Part shown: positions 26,692 to 35,169 of the stretch, in pieces
How positions within the stretch are numbered: position 1 is the first letter of the stretch
Layout: each line of letters begins with the position of its first letter
Assembly: GCA_018712405.1 (NCBI GenBank)
Contig: DVHB01000075.1
Coordinates: forward strand, 1-36,457
Direction: 5' to 3'
From: Candidatus Coproplasma stercoripullorum
GTDB lineage: Bacteria; Bacillota; Clostridia; Christensenellales; Borkfalkiaceae
DNA: 36,457 bases
Notes under the pieces: model-generated
What the model was told of the DNA's origin: nothing
What the model saw: the letters and a program-made list of their open reading frames with translations, nothing else
Database searches by the model: none
Translations under genes and position numbers: made by a program

Positions 26692-26807
26692 CCTCGGAGA
26701 TGCGAGCAGTACGCGGAGCTGACGGAACGCCGCGAAGGGGCTTACTAAAGCGTAAGTGACTGAACGAAACCGTAACAGCGACAATGTAATGCGACGCATA
26801 TGCGAGG
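26692..26807. repeat. Dispersed intergenic element, family 3, copy 1 (13 bp after uxaC stop)
   Basis: CCTCGGAGATGCGAGCA ... CTTAC-TAAAGC-GTAAG-TGAC ... TGCGACGCATATGCGAGG; related to 33273-33387. Confidence 0.7.
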
Positions 26808-26820
26808 GCAGGCGGAGCAC

Positions 26821-28239
26821 TTAATCAGTGAAGCCGAAATAAGAAGCGGCGTTGTTGTAGCACACATCCTCCACAATCTTTTCGAGAGTCTTTATCTCCG
26901 AAGCGGGATAGAGGCCGTTTTCGACGAGGTTGCCGAGCATGTTGCAGAGTATTCTGCGATAGAGCTCGTGGCGGGGATATGAGAGGAAGGAACGGCTGTC
27001 GGTGAGCATGCCAACAGACTGAGCAACAAGGCCGACCTGCATCAGAGTTTCAAGATTCTGCTTCATGCCGTCGATCTGATCGAGGAACCACCACGCGGTG
27101 CCGACCTGTACGCGGCCCTTCATGCCCTCCTTCTGGAAACAGCCTGCGAGCACGGTGAGCGCATAGTTGTCGCGGTTGTTGAGGCAGTATAAAATGGTCT
27201 TGGGCAGGGCGTTTTCCATATCGAGCGCGCCCAGGAGGGCGGAGAGCTTGGCCATGTACACCTCGTCGCCGATAGCGTCGAAGCCGGTGTCGGGGCCTAT
27301 CTTTTTAAGCATGGTCTTTGAGTTGTTTCTGAGAGCGCCGATGTGGTACTGCTGTACCCAGCCGTGCTTTGCATACTGCTTGCCGAGGAATACGAGGATA
27401 TAGCCCTTATACTTATCCTGCTCCTCGTCGGTGATATGCTCGCCCTTCATGCCCTTCAAGAATACGGCGTTGGCCTCTTCGTAGGTTGCGGGGGCGTAAT
27501 GCACGACATCGAGCGCGTGGTCGGATACGCGCGCGCCCATGGAATCGAAGAAGTCGACCCTTGCCTCAAGCGCGTTGCACATATCCTCGAGCGTGGAAAT
27601 GGGCTTTCCCCAGACGTCTGCAAGCTGCTTTACCCAGGGGGCGAACCACTCCAGCTCCACATTTATCGCCTTATCGGGACGGAACGCGGGGCGCACCTTT
27701 ACCTTTAAGGTCTTGTCCTCCGCCATCTTCTTGTGCCACTCGAGGCTGTCGACGGGATCGTCGGTGGTGCAAACCGTTTTAACGTTGAACTTATACATCA
27801 TCTCACGCGCGGTGAGGGTTTCCAGCTTTTTGTTGGCTTCGTTCCAGATCTTATCGGCGTTTGCGGGGCAGATTATGTCCTTTATGCCGAAATAGCGCTG
27901 CATCTCGAGATGCGACCAGGTATAGAGAGGATTGCCAACAAAATAGGGCATAGAGTCGACAAACTGCCTATATTTCTTGTAATCGTCGTCGGGACCGGAG
28001 ATGGAGTCCTCCTCGTATCCCCTTGCGCGGAGAGCGCGCCACTTATAATGGTCGCCATACCTGTCGCCGGCGCCCAGCCAAGCCTCGGCGAGGTTGCGGA
28101 ACTTCTTGTCCTCGTATATTTCCTTCGGGGGGAGATGACAGTGATAGTCGATTATGGGCATATCCTCGGCGTGTTCGTGATACAGTTTTCTCGCCGTCTC
28201 TGTCTCCAACAGAAAATCTTTATCCATAAAATCTTTCAT
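26821..28239 (-). CDS. uxaC: Glucuronate isomerase
   Basis: 'KDFLLETETARKLYHEHAEDMPIIDYHCHLPPKEIYEDKKFRNLAEAWLGAGDRYGDHYKWRALRARG', 'CTTDDPVDSLEWH', 'LTDSRSFLSYPRHEYFRR'-like C-terminus. Confidence 0.96.
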   Translation of the reverse strand: MKDFMDKDFLLETETARKLYHEHAEDMPIIDYHCHLPPKEIYEDKKFRNLAEAWLGAGDRYGDHYKWRALRARGYEEDSISGPDDDYKKYRQFVDSMPYFVGNPLYTWSHLEMQRYFGIKDIICPANADKIWNEANKKLETLTAREMMYKFNVKTVCTTDDPVDSLEWHKKMAEDKTLKVKVRPAFRPDKAINVELEWFAPWVKQLADVWGKPISTLEDMCNALEARVDFFDSMGARVSDHALDVVHYAPATYEEANAVFLKGMKGEHITDEEQDKYKGYILVFLGKQYAKHGWVQQYHIGALRNNSKTMLKKIGPDTGFDAIGDEVYMAKLSALLGALDMENALPKTILYCLNNRDNYALTVLAGCFQKEGMKGRVQVGTAWWFLDQIDGMKQNLETLMQVGLVAQSVGMLTDSRSFLSYPRHELYRRILCNMLGNLVENGLYPASEIKTLEKIVEDVCYNNAASYFGFTD

Positions 28240-28240
28240 A

Positions 28241-29713
28241 TTATAACGTTACTCCTGTTTTAAAAATAGCAAGCTCGCGGGTGTTATTGAGCTCGTTCTT
28301 TGCGGGCTTGCCGTTTACGATCTCCGCAACGAGGTCGATGAGCTTTTCAAGCTGAACGGAGAAATCGGTATCGAGCACCGCGCCCGCGTTGAAATCTATC
28401 CAGTTGGACTTTTTGGCGGCGAGTTCGTTGTTCGTCGCGATCTTGATTGTGGGCACGAAGCCGCCGAACGGCGTACCCCTGCCCGTTGTGAACAGCACGA
28501 GGTGGCAGCCCGCCGCGCCTAAATTGGTCACGGCAACCATGTCGTTGCCCGGGCCGTTCAAAAGATTGAGCCCCTTCTGCGTGATATAGCCGTCGTCGAA
28601 CACGACGTCCTGCACGGCCGTGGAGCCGGACTTCTGCGTGCAGCCCAGAGACTTATCTTCAAGCGTGGTGATGCCGCCCGCCTTATTGCCCGGCGAGGGG
28701 TTTTCATAAACGACCTGACCGTTCCTGCGGAAATAGTCCTTGAAATCGTTTATCAGCTTCACTACCTTTTCAAAGGTGGCCATATCCTTTGCCCTGTTCA
28801 TGAGCTTCTGCTCGGCGCCGAACATCTCGGGCACTTCGGTGAGCACGGTGGTGCCGCCGCACGCCACGATATAGTCGGAGAAAAGCCCCACGAGCGGGTT
28901 TGCCGTAATTCCCGAAAGGCCGTCGGAGCCGCCGCACTTCAAGCCGACTTTGAGGCAGGACATGTCCCTCTCCACCCTCTTGTCGCCCTTTATTGCGTCT
29001 GCGATCTCTTTCACGAGCGCAACGCCCGCCGCTATCTCGTCCTCCTCGTCCTGGCAGATGAGGAACTTTACGCGGCTTTCGTCCACGGGCCCGAGTCCCT
29101 CTTTAAAGGGGCCCATCTGGTTGTTTTCACAGCCGAGGCCCACAACGAGCACGCCCCCTGCATTGGGATGGCGCACCATCTTCTGCAAGATGAGCTTGGT
29201 GCGCTCGTGGTCGTCGCCCAGCTGCGAGCAGCCGTAGGGGTGCGTGAACACGAATATGCCGTCGAAGCCCTCGGTGCCGTACTTTTCCTTGAAGGTATCG
29301 GCGATGAGCTTGGCCTGGCCGTTTACGCAGCCCACGGTGGGAATTATCCACAGTTCGTTGCGTATGCCCACGTCGCCGTTTGCCCTTTGGTACACATTTA
29401 TCTTGCGGGGCACCGCCTTTTTTACGGGGCACTCCACCTTGTTGTAAGTATATTCAAGATTCTCCGAAAGGTTGGTATGCACGTTGTGCGTATGCACGTG
29501 GCAGCCCGCGGGGATATCGGCGGTGGCATAGGCTATGCTGGAGCCGTATTTTATTATCTCTTCGCCCTTCTCTATGTCGCGCAGGGCAAACTTGTGGCCC
29601 TTGGTTATGTCCTCCTTAAGGGTCACTCCCTCATGCGTCTCCCCCGCATTTAAATCGCGCAGGGCGACGGCGACATTGTCGAGCCCGTTGATTATGATAG
29701 TCGATTTAGCCAT
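28241..29713 (-). CDS. uxaA: Altronate dehydratase (SAF + catalytic domain)
   Basis: 'HVHTHNVHTNL', 'FTHPYGCSQLGDDHERTKLILQKMVRHPNAGGVLVVGLGCENNQ', 'LKCGGSDGLSGITANPLVG'. Confidence 0.95.
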   Translation of the reverse strand: MAKSTIIINGLDNVAVALRDLNAGETHEGVTLKEDITKGHKFALRDIEKGEEIIKYGSSIAYATADIPAGCHVHTHNVHTNLSENLEYTYNKVECPVKKAVPRKINVYQRANGDVGIRNELWIIPTVGCVNGQAKLIADTFKEKYGTEGFDGIFVFTHPYGCSQLGDDHERTKLILQKMVRHPNAGGVLVVGLGCENNQMGPFKEGLGPVDESRVKFLICQDEEDEIAAGVALVKEIADAIKGDKRVERDMSCLKVGLKCGGSDGLSGITANPLVGLFSDYIVACGGTTVLTEVPEMFGAEQKLMNRAKDMATFEKVVKLINDFKDYFRRNGQVVYENPSPGNKAGGITTLEDKSLGCTQKSGSTAVQDVVFDDGYITQKGLNLLNGPGNDMVAVTNLGAAGCHLVLFTTGRGTPFGGFVPTIKIATNNELAAKKSNWIDFNAGAVLDTDFSVQLEKLIDLVAEIVNGKPAKNELNNTRELAIFKTGVTL

Positions 29714-31154
29714 TTACAAACCTTTCCACGGCGTCTCTCATGCCGTTCTTATCGATATCCTCAAGGCGCGAAGCGACCTTTTCGGCGATTTCGGGGTGAA
29801 TGGTATTCATATCCATATCCCACGCCTCTTCCCAGGCGAGCACCTTCTTTGCCATGGCGAGATAGTCGCCGTCGAATTCCGCCCACAGCCTGTGCCAGAA
29901 GGCAAGGTATGAAGGGTCGTCCTTCAAGGCGATATCCTGATCGCCCCTCTTGCCCTTGTGGAATTCGATTATGGCCGCGAAGGAGAATATGAGATGCTCG
30001 GGAAGCTTACCAAATATGCGCACATAGTCCAAAAGGGTGGGCAGAAGCCTGGTTTTGAACTTTGTGGTGGAGTTGAGCGCGATCGACATGAGCTCGTGCC
30101 TGATGAAGGGGTTCTGGTAACGCTCGATAACGCTGTTTGCAAACGCCGTCATCTGATCCTGAGGCAGGTCTATCGTGGGATTTACTTCGCCAAAGATGAA
30201 GTCGCGCACATACTTGCCTATCGTGGGGTCGGCCATGGATTCGCCCACGGTGTCTATGCCGCAGAGGTACGCAACGGGTACGAGCGCCGTATGCGAACCG
30301 TTGAGAATTTTAACTTTACGCTGTTTGTAGGGCTTTATGTCGTCGGCGAAGATGACGTTGAGGCCGGTGGAGTCGGCGGGAAGCACCTTCTGCACAAAGG
30401 GCTCCTTCTTTAAGACCCACAGGTGGAAAATTTCGCCCTTTACGACGTTGTTGTCGATATATCCCGTCTCCTCCCGGATTGCGGGGATCTCCGCCTTGGG
30501 ATAGCCGGGGACTATGCGGTCGACGAGCGTGGACGTGAAGTGGTTGGCAGTCTGCATCCACTCTATGAACTTTTCATCCATGTTGTTGACCTTTGCAAGC
30601 TCGGTGAGCACCCTGTAGAGCTCGTCGCCGTTATTGTCGATGAGTTCGCAGGGAACGATGGCAAGGCCCTTATCCGCCGCGCCGCCGAATTTATCGTACC
30701 TGCGCTTTAGGAGGGCGAGGAGCTTGCCGGGGAATGACTTGGGGCATACCGTGAAGTCGGTATCTGTAGTATCGAGCGCAATGCCCGCCTCAGTCGTATT
30801 GGAAATTATTATCTGAAGATCTTCGCTCTCGCCGTAGCGGAGGAACTTTTCATAGTCGGTGAAGGGGTTTACGCAGTCGCCGATGACGTCGATTATCTCG
30901 CTCTTTTTTACCCTTTCGCCCTTGTCGATGCCTTCGAGACGCAGAGTATACAGACCGTCCTGCGCGGCGATATCCTTTACCCTGCCGAGGGGCATGGGCT
31001 GAACTACCACCACGTCGGCCGAAATCGCGCCCTTATCGTTCAAATCCTGCAGGATCCATTCAACGAATGCGCGGAGGAAATTGCCCTCTCCGAACTGCAT
31101 TATCTTGATTTTTCTCTCAGGTTTTGAGTGAATTTTTTTATTAAGCTGTTCCAT
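29706..31154 (-). CDS. uxaB: Tagaturonate reductase (mannitol dehydrogenase family)
   Basis: 'IMQFGEGNFLRAFVEWILQDLN', 'VVVVQPMPLGRV', 'IVPCELIDNNGDEL', 'KVKILNGSHTALVPVAYLCG'; overlaps uxaA. Confidence 0.95.
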   Translation of the reverse strand: MEQLNKKIHSKPERKIKIMQFGEGNFLRAFVEWILQDLNDKGAISADVVVVQPMPLGRVKDIAAQDGLYTLRLEGIDKGERVKKSEIIDVIGDCVNPFTDYEKFLRYGESEDLQIIISNTTEAGIALDTTDTDFTVCPKSFPGKLLALLKRRYDKFGGAADKGLAIVPCELIDNNGDELYRVLTELAKVNNMDEKFIEWMQTANHFTSTLVDRIVPGYPKAEIPAIREETGYIDNNVVKGEIFHLWVLKKEPFVQKVLPADSTGLNVIFADDIKPYKQRKVKILNGSHTALVPVAYLCGIDTVGESMADPTIGKYVRDFIFGEVNPTIDLPQDQMTAFANSVIERYQNPFIRHELMSIALNSTTKFKTRLLPTLLDYVRIFGKLPEHLIFSFAAIIEFHKGKRGDQDIALKDDPSYLAFWHRLWAEFDGDYLAMAKKVLAWEEAWDMDMNTIHPEIAEKVASRLEDIDKNGMRDAVERFVNG

Positions 31155-31310
31155 AAAAAATAGACACCTCGTAAAAGATTTTAAGTAGTATTTGCGTTAA
31201 AACGTCGTTTATTGCGGCATGAGCAGAGGAAGTCAGCGCGGTGGCCCGCGCGTTAAAACTTACTCTGCGGCTCATAAAAATCTACGCATTAAAAATTTCA
31301 GAAATACTCA

Positions 31311-31416
31311 TGCCGAAAAAGCGCAAGGCGGAATTTACTTTCGCCGTTAAGCGCTTTTACGACCTTTTATCTCCCTCACGGAAAAAGATTTTGCCACAGG
31401 CAAAAGATTTTTCGTG
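31311..31416 (-). repeat. Dispersed element, family 1, copy 1 (inverted relative to copy 2)
   Basis: Reverse complement aligns without gaps to 32560-32665 over 106 bp; starts CACGAAAAATCTTTTGCC-TGT-GGCAAAATCTTTTTCCGTGAG. Confidence 0.85.
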
Positions 31417-31419
31417 AAC

Positions 31420-32535
31420 TCAATGGCGAACGATATCTGACTCAACCGCCAGCTCCGTCTCCTTATCATACAGATACGCCGCCTTATAGGGCACGACGAA
31501 TGTGCACTCCGAGCCTCTTGCGGGAGTATCGTGAGGGTTGACCTTGAGTATTACATTTTTGCCGTCTATGTTGGCATATACGTTGGTTACGTCGCCGAGA
31601 AGTTCGGTGAGTTCGACCATGGCGGTGAATTTATAGCCCTCGGGCGCATCTTCGCCATCTTTTACGAGTTTTATGCCCTCGGGCCTGAACGCAAATACCA
31701 CCTCTTTTCCTTCGAGCGAGGCTACGTCTTTAACTATGGGAGCAATGTCGACAACGTTGTCCTCATCCTCCTCGGTGACCAGTTTTCCATCCTCCACTTT
31801 GCCGTTCAGGAAATTCATGGGAGGCTCGCCGATGAAGCCCGCCACAAAGAGGTTGCGGGGATAGAAATACAGTTCAAACGGGGTGCCTACCTGCTGTATG
31901 ACGCCCAGTTTCATAACTACTATCCTGTCGGACATGGTCATGGCCTCGGTCTGGTCGTGAGTAACGTAAATAGTCGTGGCGCCGATGCCGCGGTGGATCT
32001 GCTTTATCTCAGAACGCATGGTAACGCGCTGCTTTGCGTCGAGGTTGGATAAAGGCTCGTCCATGAGGAAGATATTAACCTTTCTGATGAGCGCGCGGCC
32101 TACCGCTACGCGCTGCTGCTGGCCGCCGGAGAGCTGGCGGGGGAACCTTTCGAGATAGTCGGTGAGGCCGAGAATCTTTGCGGTCGCCTGGACCTTCTCT
32201 TCGATGATATCTGCGTCGATTCCCTCGAGCATGAGGCCGAAGGCGAGATTTTCGTACACGGTGAGGTGCGGATAGAGCGCGTACGACTGGAATACCATCG
32301 CAATGCCCCTCTCTTTGGAGGTCATCTGGTTGGCGAGCTTACCGTCTATGTAAAATTCGCCCGAAGATATCTCTTCCAGTCCCGCGATCATGCGCAGCGT
32401 CGTAGACTTGCCGCAGCCGGACGAGCCGACGAGGCAGATAAATTCGCCGTCGTTTATCTCGAGGTTGAAGTCGTGCACGGCGTGGAAACCGTTCGGATAA
32501 ACTTTGTTTACGTCTTTTAAGATGAGATGTGACAT
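31420..32535 (-). CDS. MsmX/UgpC-type carbohydrate ABC transporter ATP-binding protein (second copy)
   Basis: Walker A 'GSSGCGKST', 'LSGGQQQRVAVGRALIRKVNIFLMDEPLSNLD', TOBE-like C-terminus. Confidence 0.95.
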   Translation of the reverse strand: MSHLILKDVNKVYPNGFHAVHDFNLEINDGEFICLVGSSGCGKSTTLRMIAGLEEISSGEFYIDGKLANQMTSKERGIAMVFQSYALYPHLTVYENLAFGLMLEGIDADIIEEKVQATAKILGLTDYLERFPRQLSGGQQQRVAVGRALIRKVNIFLMDEPLSNLDAKQRVTMRSEIKQIHRGIGATTIYVTHDQTEAMTMSDRIVVMKLGVIQQVGTPFELYFYPRNLFVAGFIGEPPMNFLNGKVEDGKLVTEEDEDNVVDIAPIVKDVASLEGKEVVFAFRPEGIKLVKDGEDAPEGYKFTAMVELTELLGDVTNVYANIDGKNVILKVNPHDTPARGSECTFVVPYKAAYLYDKETELAVESDIVRH

Positions 32536-32559
32536 TATTATTTTCCCCTATACACTTTT

Positions 32560-32665
32560 CACGAAAAATCTTTTGCCTACGGCAAAATCTTTTTCCGTGA
32601 GATTTTTATTTTGTCGTGGAAGTACTTAACGGCTGAAGTAAATTCAGCCTTGTACTTCCTCGGCA
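32560..32665 (+). repeat. Dispersed element, family 1, copy 2
   Basis: CACGAAAAATCTTTTGCC-TAC-GGCAAAATCTTTTTCCGTGAG...GGAAGTAC-TTAAC-GGCTGAA-GTAAA-TTCAGCC-TT-GTACTTCC-TCGGCA. Confidence 0.85.
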
Positions 32666-32685
32666 TTATTGATTTTACATTTATT

Positions 32686-32725
32686 CACGAAAAATCTTTG
32701 CCGGTGACGCAAATATTTTTCCGTG
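32686..32725 (+). repeat. Family 1 first-hairpin only, partial copy 3
   Basis: CACGAAAAATCTTTGCCGGTGACGCAAATATTTTTCCGTG, same length as the first 40 bp of copy 2. Confidence 0.7.
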
Positions 32726-32795
32726 AGATGAGGAGCCAGCTCCTCTGTCTGCGATTTTTAAAGGCTCACCTTTTATATAATCGCAGACATTCACC

Positions 32796-32821
32796 TTTGC
32801 TGAGGCTGCTGCCTCAGCAAA
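32796..32821. repeat. Perfect hairpin
   Basis: TTTGCTGAGGC TGCT GCCTCAGCAAA. Confidence 0.8.
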
Positions 32822-32837
32822 TTGGGTCTTGCAGCAC

Positions 32838-32969
32838 AGGACGAATGAGGCATTTCATAGCACAATGGACACCCATTGTGCGTGGCGAAATGAGATGAAC
32901 AAGCGCATAAGCAAAAGCGCTTGCGGTGACCGAGCCGCCATGCCATTACTTTAATGGCGGCGAGACACC
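32838..32969 (+). repeat. Dispersed intergenic element, family 2, copy B
   Basis: AGGACGAA..CATTTC..GCACAATGG ACAC CCATTGTGC..GGTGACCGAG-CCGCCAT..ATGGCGG-CGAGACACC. Confidence 0.75.
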
Positions 32970-33063
32970 CTGCTTGCAACGTAAGTATTTTGAAATATGT
33001 TCACGCAAATCGCCCTGCCTCCCATTTTAGGGGAGGTGCCGCATAGCGGCGGAGGGGTTCTCT

Positions 33064-33151
33064 GCGCAAAAATCTTTGCCGTGAGATTTATAATAAGGCC
33101 ATAACAAGGCTTAACGGCCGAACTAAATTCGCCCTTGCCTCTCTTCTGCCG
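33064..33151 (+). repeat. Family 1 partial/degenerate copy 4
   Basis: GCAAAAATCTTTGCCGTGAGATTT...AAGGCTTAACGGCCGAACTAAATTCGCCCTTGCCT...TGCCG matches the second half of copies 1 and 2. Confidence 0.6.
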
Positions 33152-33272
33152 TTTCCCTGCGGGAGACATCTGCCGCTTTCGCGACAAATTGTGTCCTGCC
33201 GCGGCGGCGCATGTCCGCCTTGCGACATTAATTTTTTAAAATAATTTTTACATTAATTCCAGCCCGGATAAC

Positions 33273-33387
33273 CCTCGGAGATGCGAGCAAGACCAGGAAA
33301 GCGAGCATTTACGACGGGGAGCGTACACTGACGTACGTGACCCGAGGAAAGCGGAGCCTGACACCGTATTGCGAAGCATATACGAGG
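33273..33387. repeat. Dispersed intergenic element, family 3, copy 2 (18 bp after kduI stop)
   Basis: CCTCGGAGATGCGAGCAA ... CGTAC-ACTGAC-GTACG-TGAC ... TTGCGAAGCATATACGAGG. Confidence 0.7.
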
Positions 33388-33405
33388 CCAAACGGATTAA
33401 GTTAC

Positions 33406-34275
33406 TTAGCGCAGGTCCTTCGTGGCGATATTATCCATATCATCATACGTCTGGTTCTCGCCGCACATGCCCCAGATAAAGGTGTAATTCATTGTGCCCA
33501 CGCCCGTGTGGATGGACCAGCTGGGGGAGATGACGGCCTGCTCGTTGTGCATGACGATGTGGCGCGTCTCCTGCGGGGTGCCCATGAGATGGAACACCGC
33601 CTCGGTTTCGGGAAGTTCGAAGTACATATAAACTTCCATGCGTCTTTCGTGCGTGTGGCTGGGAAGGGTATTCCACGCGCTGCCCACGTCGAGCTCGGTC
33701 ATGCCCATGGAGAGCTGGCAGCTTTGGCACACGCCGCCGATTATGAACTGGTTGATGGTGCGCTTGTTCATGCCCTCAACCGTGCCGAGGTGGCGCTGTA
33801 TGCAGTACGCCGTGCCCTCGGGTGCGGGAACGCCCTCTACGGGCTTGGTTATCTTTACCGTGGGGTACGACTTGTGCGCGGGGCTGGAGTTGAGATAGAA
33901 CTTGGCGGGCTTTGAAGGGTCGTCGGAGGCGAAGGTGACTTCCTTGGTGCCCATGCCGATATATATGCCCTCTTTAAAGCCGATGTTATAGACCTTGCCG
34001 TCGAGCGTGATAGTGCCCGCGCCGCCGATGTTTATAACGCCCATTTCGCGCCTTTCCAAAAAGAAGTTGGTGGCAAGCTCTTTGAACGTGCCCAAAGATA
34101 ACTTTTCTTTGACAGGCATGGCGCCGCCCGCGATTATCCTGTCCTGATGAGAGTACGTAAGTAAAATGTCGTCCTCCGCGAACAGTTTTTCGATCAGATA
34201 TTTTTCCCGAAGCTCCTTTGTATCGTAATGTTTGGAATCGTCGGGATGATTTGCATACCTTATGTCAAATTTCAT
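33406..34275 (-). CDS. kduI: 5-dehydro-4-deoxy-D-glucuronate isomerase
   Basis: '[32 protein letters not shown]', '[35 protein letters not shown]', '[19 protein letters not shown]'. Confidence 0.96.
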   Translation of the reverse strand: MKFDIRYANHPDDSKHYDTKELREKYLIEKLFAEDDILLTYSHQDRIIAGGAMPVKEKLSLGTFKELATNFFLERREMGVINIGGAGTITLDGKVYNIGFKEGIYIGMGTKEVTFASDDPSKPAKFYLNSSPAHKSYPTVKITKPVEGVPAPEGTAYCIQRHLGTVEGMNKRTINQFIIGGVCQSCQLSMGMTELDVGSAWNTLPSHTHERRMEVYMYFELPETEAVFHLMGTPQETRHIVMHNEQAVISPSWSIHTGVGTMNYTFIWGMCGENQTYDDMDNIATKDLR

Positions 34276-34329
34276 AAGACCTCCTTAAATCGGCCAACAG
34301 ATTTCTGTCAGATTTCTGCCGCAAAAGTT

Positions 34330-35169
34330 TTAAACGGCGTTCCATTTGTCGCGTATAAACTTTATGCACGGCAATATATTTTCGCCCGTGGTGCCCTCGA
34401 GCACCAGATACGCGTCTTTATCATATGCCTTTATGCGCGATAAAATGGCGTCGAAATCAAAGAGTCCCGTACCGGGCGGCACCTGCTTTACCTTGCCCTC
34501 TTCAAACACATAGTCCTTTATGTGGAACACGCGTATCTTGCCCGCAAACGCCTCTAACCCCTCGTCTAAAATCTCGAGGTAGCGCTCGTGATTGGAGGCG
34601 TCGAGATAGTTGTATATGTCGAAGATGACCTGCACGTTGGGCATATTTATGATGTCGACGGCGCGCTTTAACGTTTTCACGTCGTAGCAGCAGTGCCCCG
34701 CAGCTCCCTCCATTCCGATATTTACGCCCAACTTTTCGGCGTATTCCGCGAGGCCGCGGAAAGTCATAACCACCCTGCCGAACGCCTCGGGCGTGCGATT
34801 TAAAGGGTTATATGTCCACTTATCGTCGTTATACGAGCCCGTCTCCGAGCCGACTATGTTGCAGCCGAGGTTTTTACAATACTTTAAGTATTCTTTGAAC
34901 ACCGCCACTCCGTTTGACACCTTTTCGGGATCGGAGTGGACGGGATTGAAGTAGGCGCCGATGAGCGCGACGTCGATGCCCGCCTCTTTAAGGGCCGCCC
35001 CTATGGCAGCCGAATTTTGTTCGTTCAGCTGCCGGGGCGCATACTTGAGCTCGTCCATGAACTTATACGCAACCAGTTGGACGGCAGATATGCCGCAGTC
35101 ATTGCACTTTTTTATGGCGGGCTCCAGCCCCTTCACGCCGAGGTCGTGCGTGCGGAATGCTATCTTCAT
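34330..35169 (-). CDS. Sugar phosphate isomerase/epimerase-like TIM-barrel protein (AP endonuclease 2 superfamily)
   Basis: 'GVKGLEPAIKKCNDCGISAVQLVAYK', 'NIGMEGAAGHCCYDVKTLKRAVDIINMPNVQVIFDIYNYLDASNHER', 'RVFHIKDY'. Confidence 0.85.
   Translation of the reverse strand: MKIAFRTHDLGVKGLEPAIKKCNDCGISAVQLVAYKFMDELKYAPRQLNEQNSAAIGAALKEAGIDVALIGAYFNPVHSDPEKVSNGVAVFKEYLKYCKNLGCNIVGSETGSYNDDKWTYNPLNRTPEAFGRVVMTFRGLAEYAEKLGVNIGMEGAAGHCCYDVKTLKRAVDIINMPNVQVIFDIYNYLDASNHERYLEILDEGLEAFAGKIRVFHIKDYVFEEGKVKQVPPGTGLFDFDAILSRIKAYDKDAYLVLEGTTGENILPCIKFIRDKWNAV

Noticed and set aside
31155-31310. Possible small ORF or leader peptide between uxaB and the family 1 element
   Set aside because: No start with RBS and sustained frame in the ORF track.
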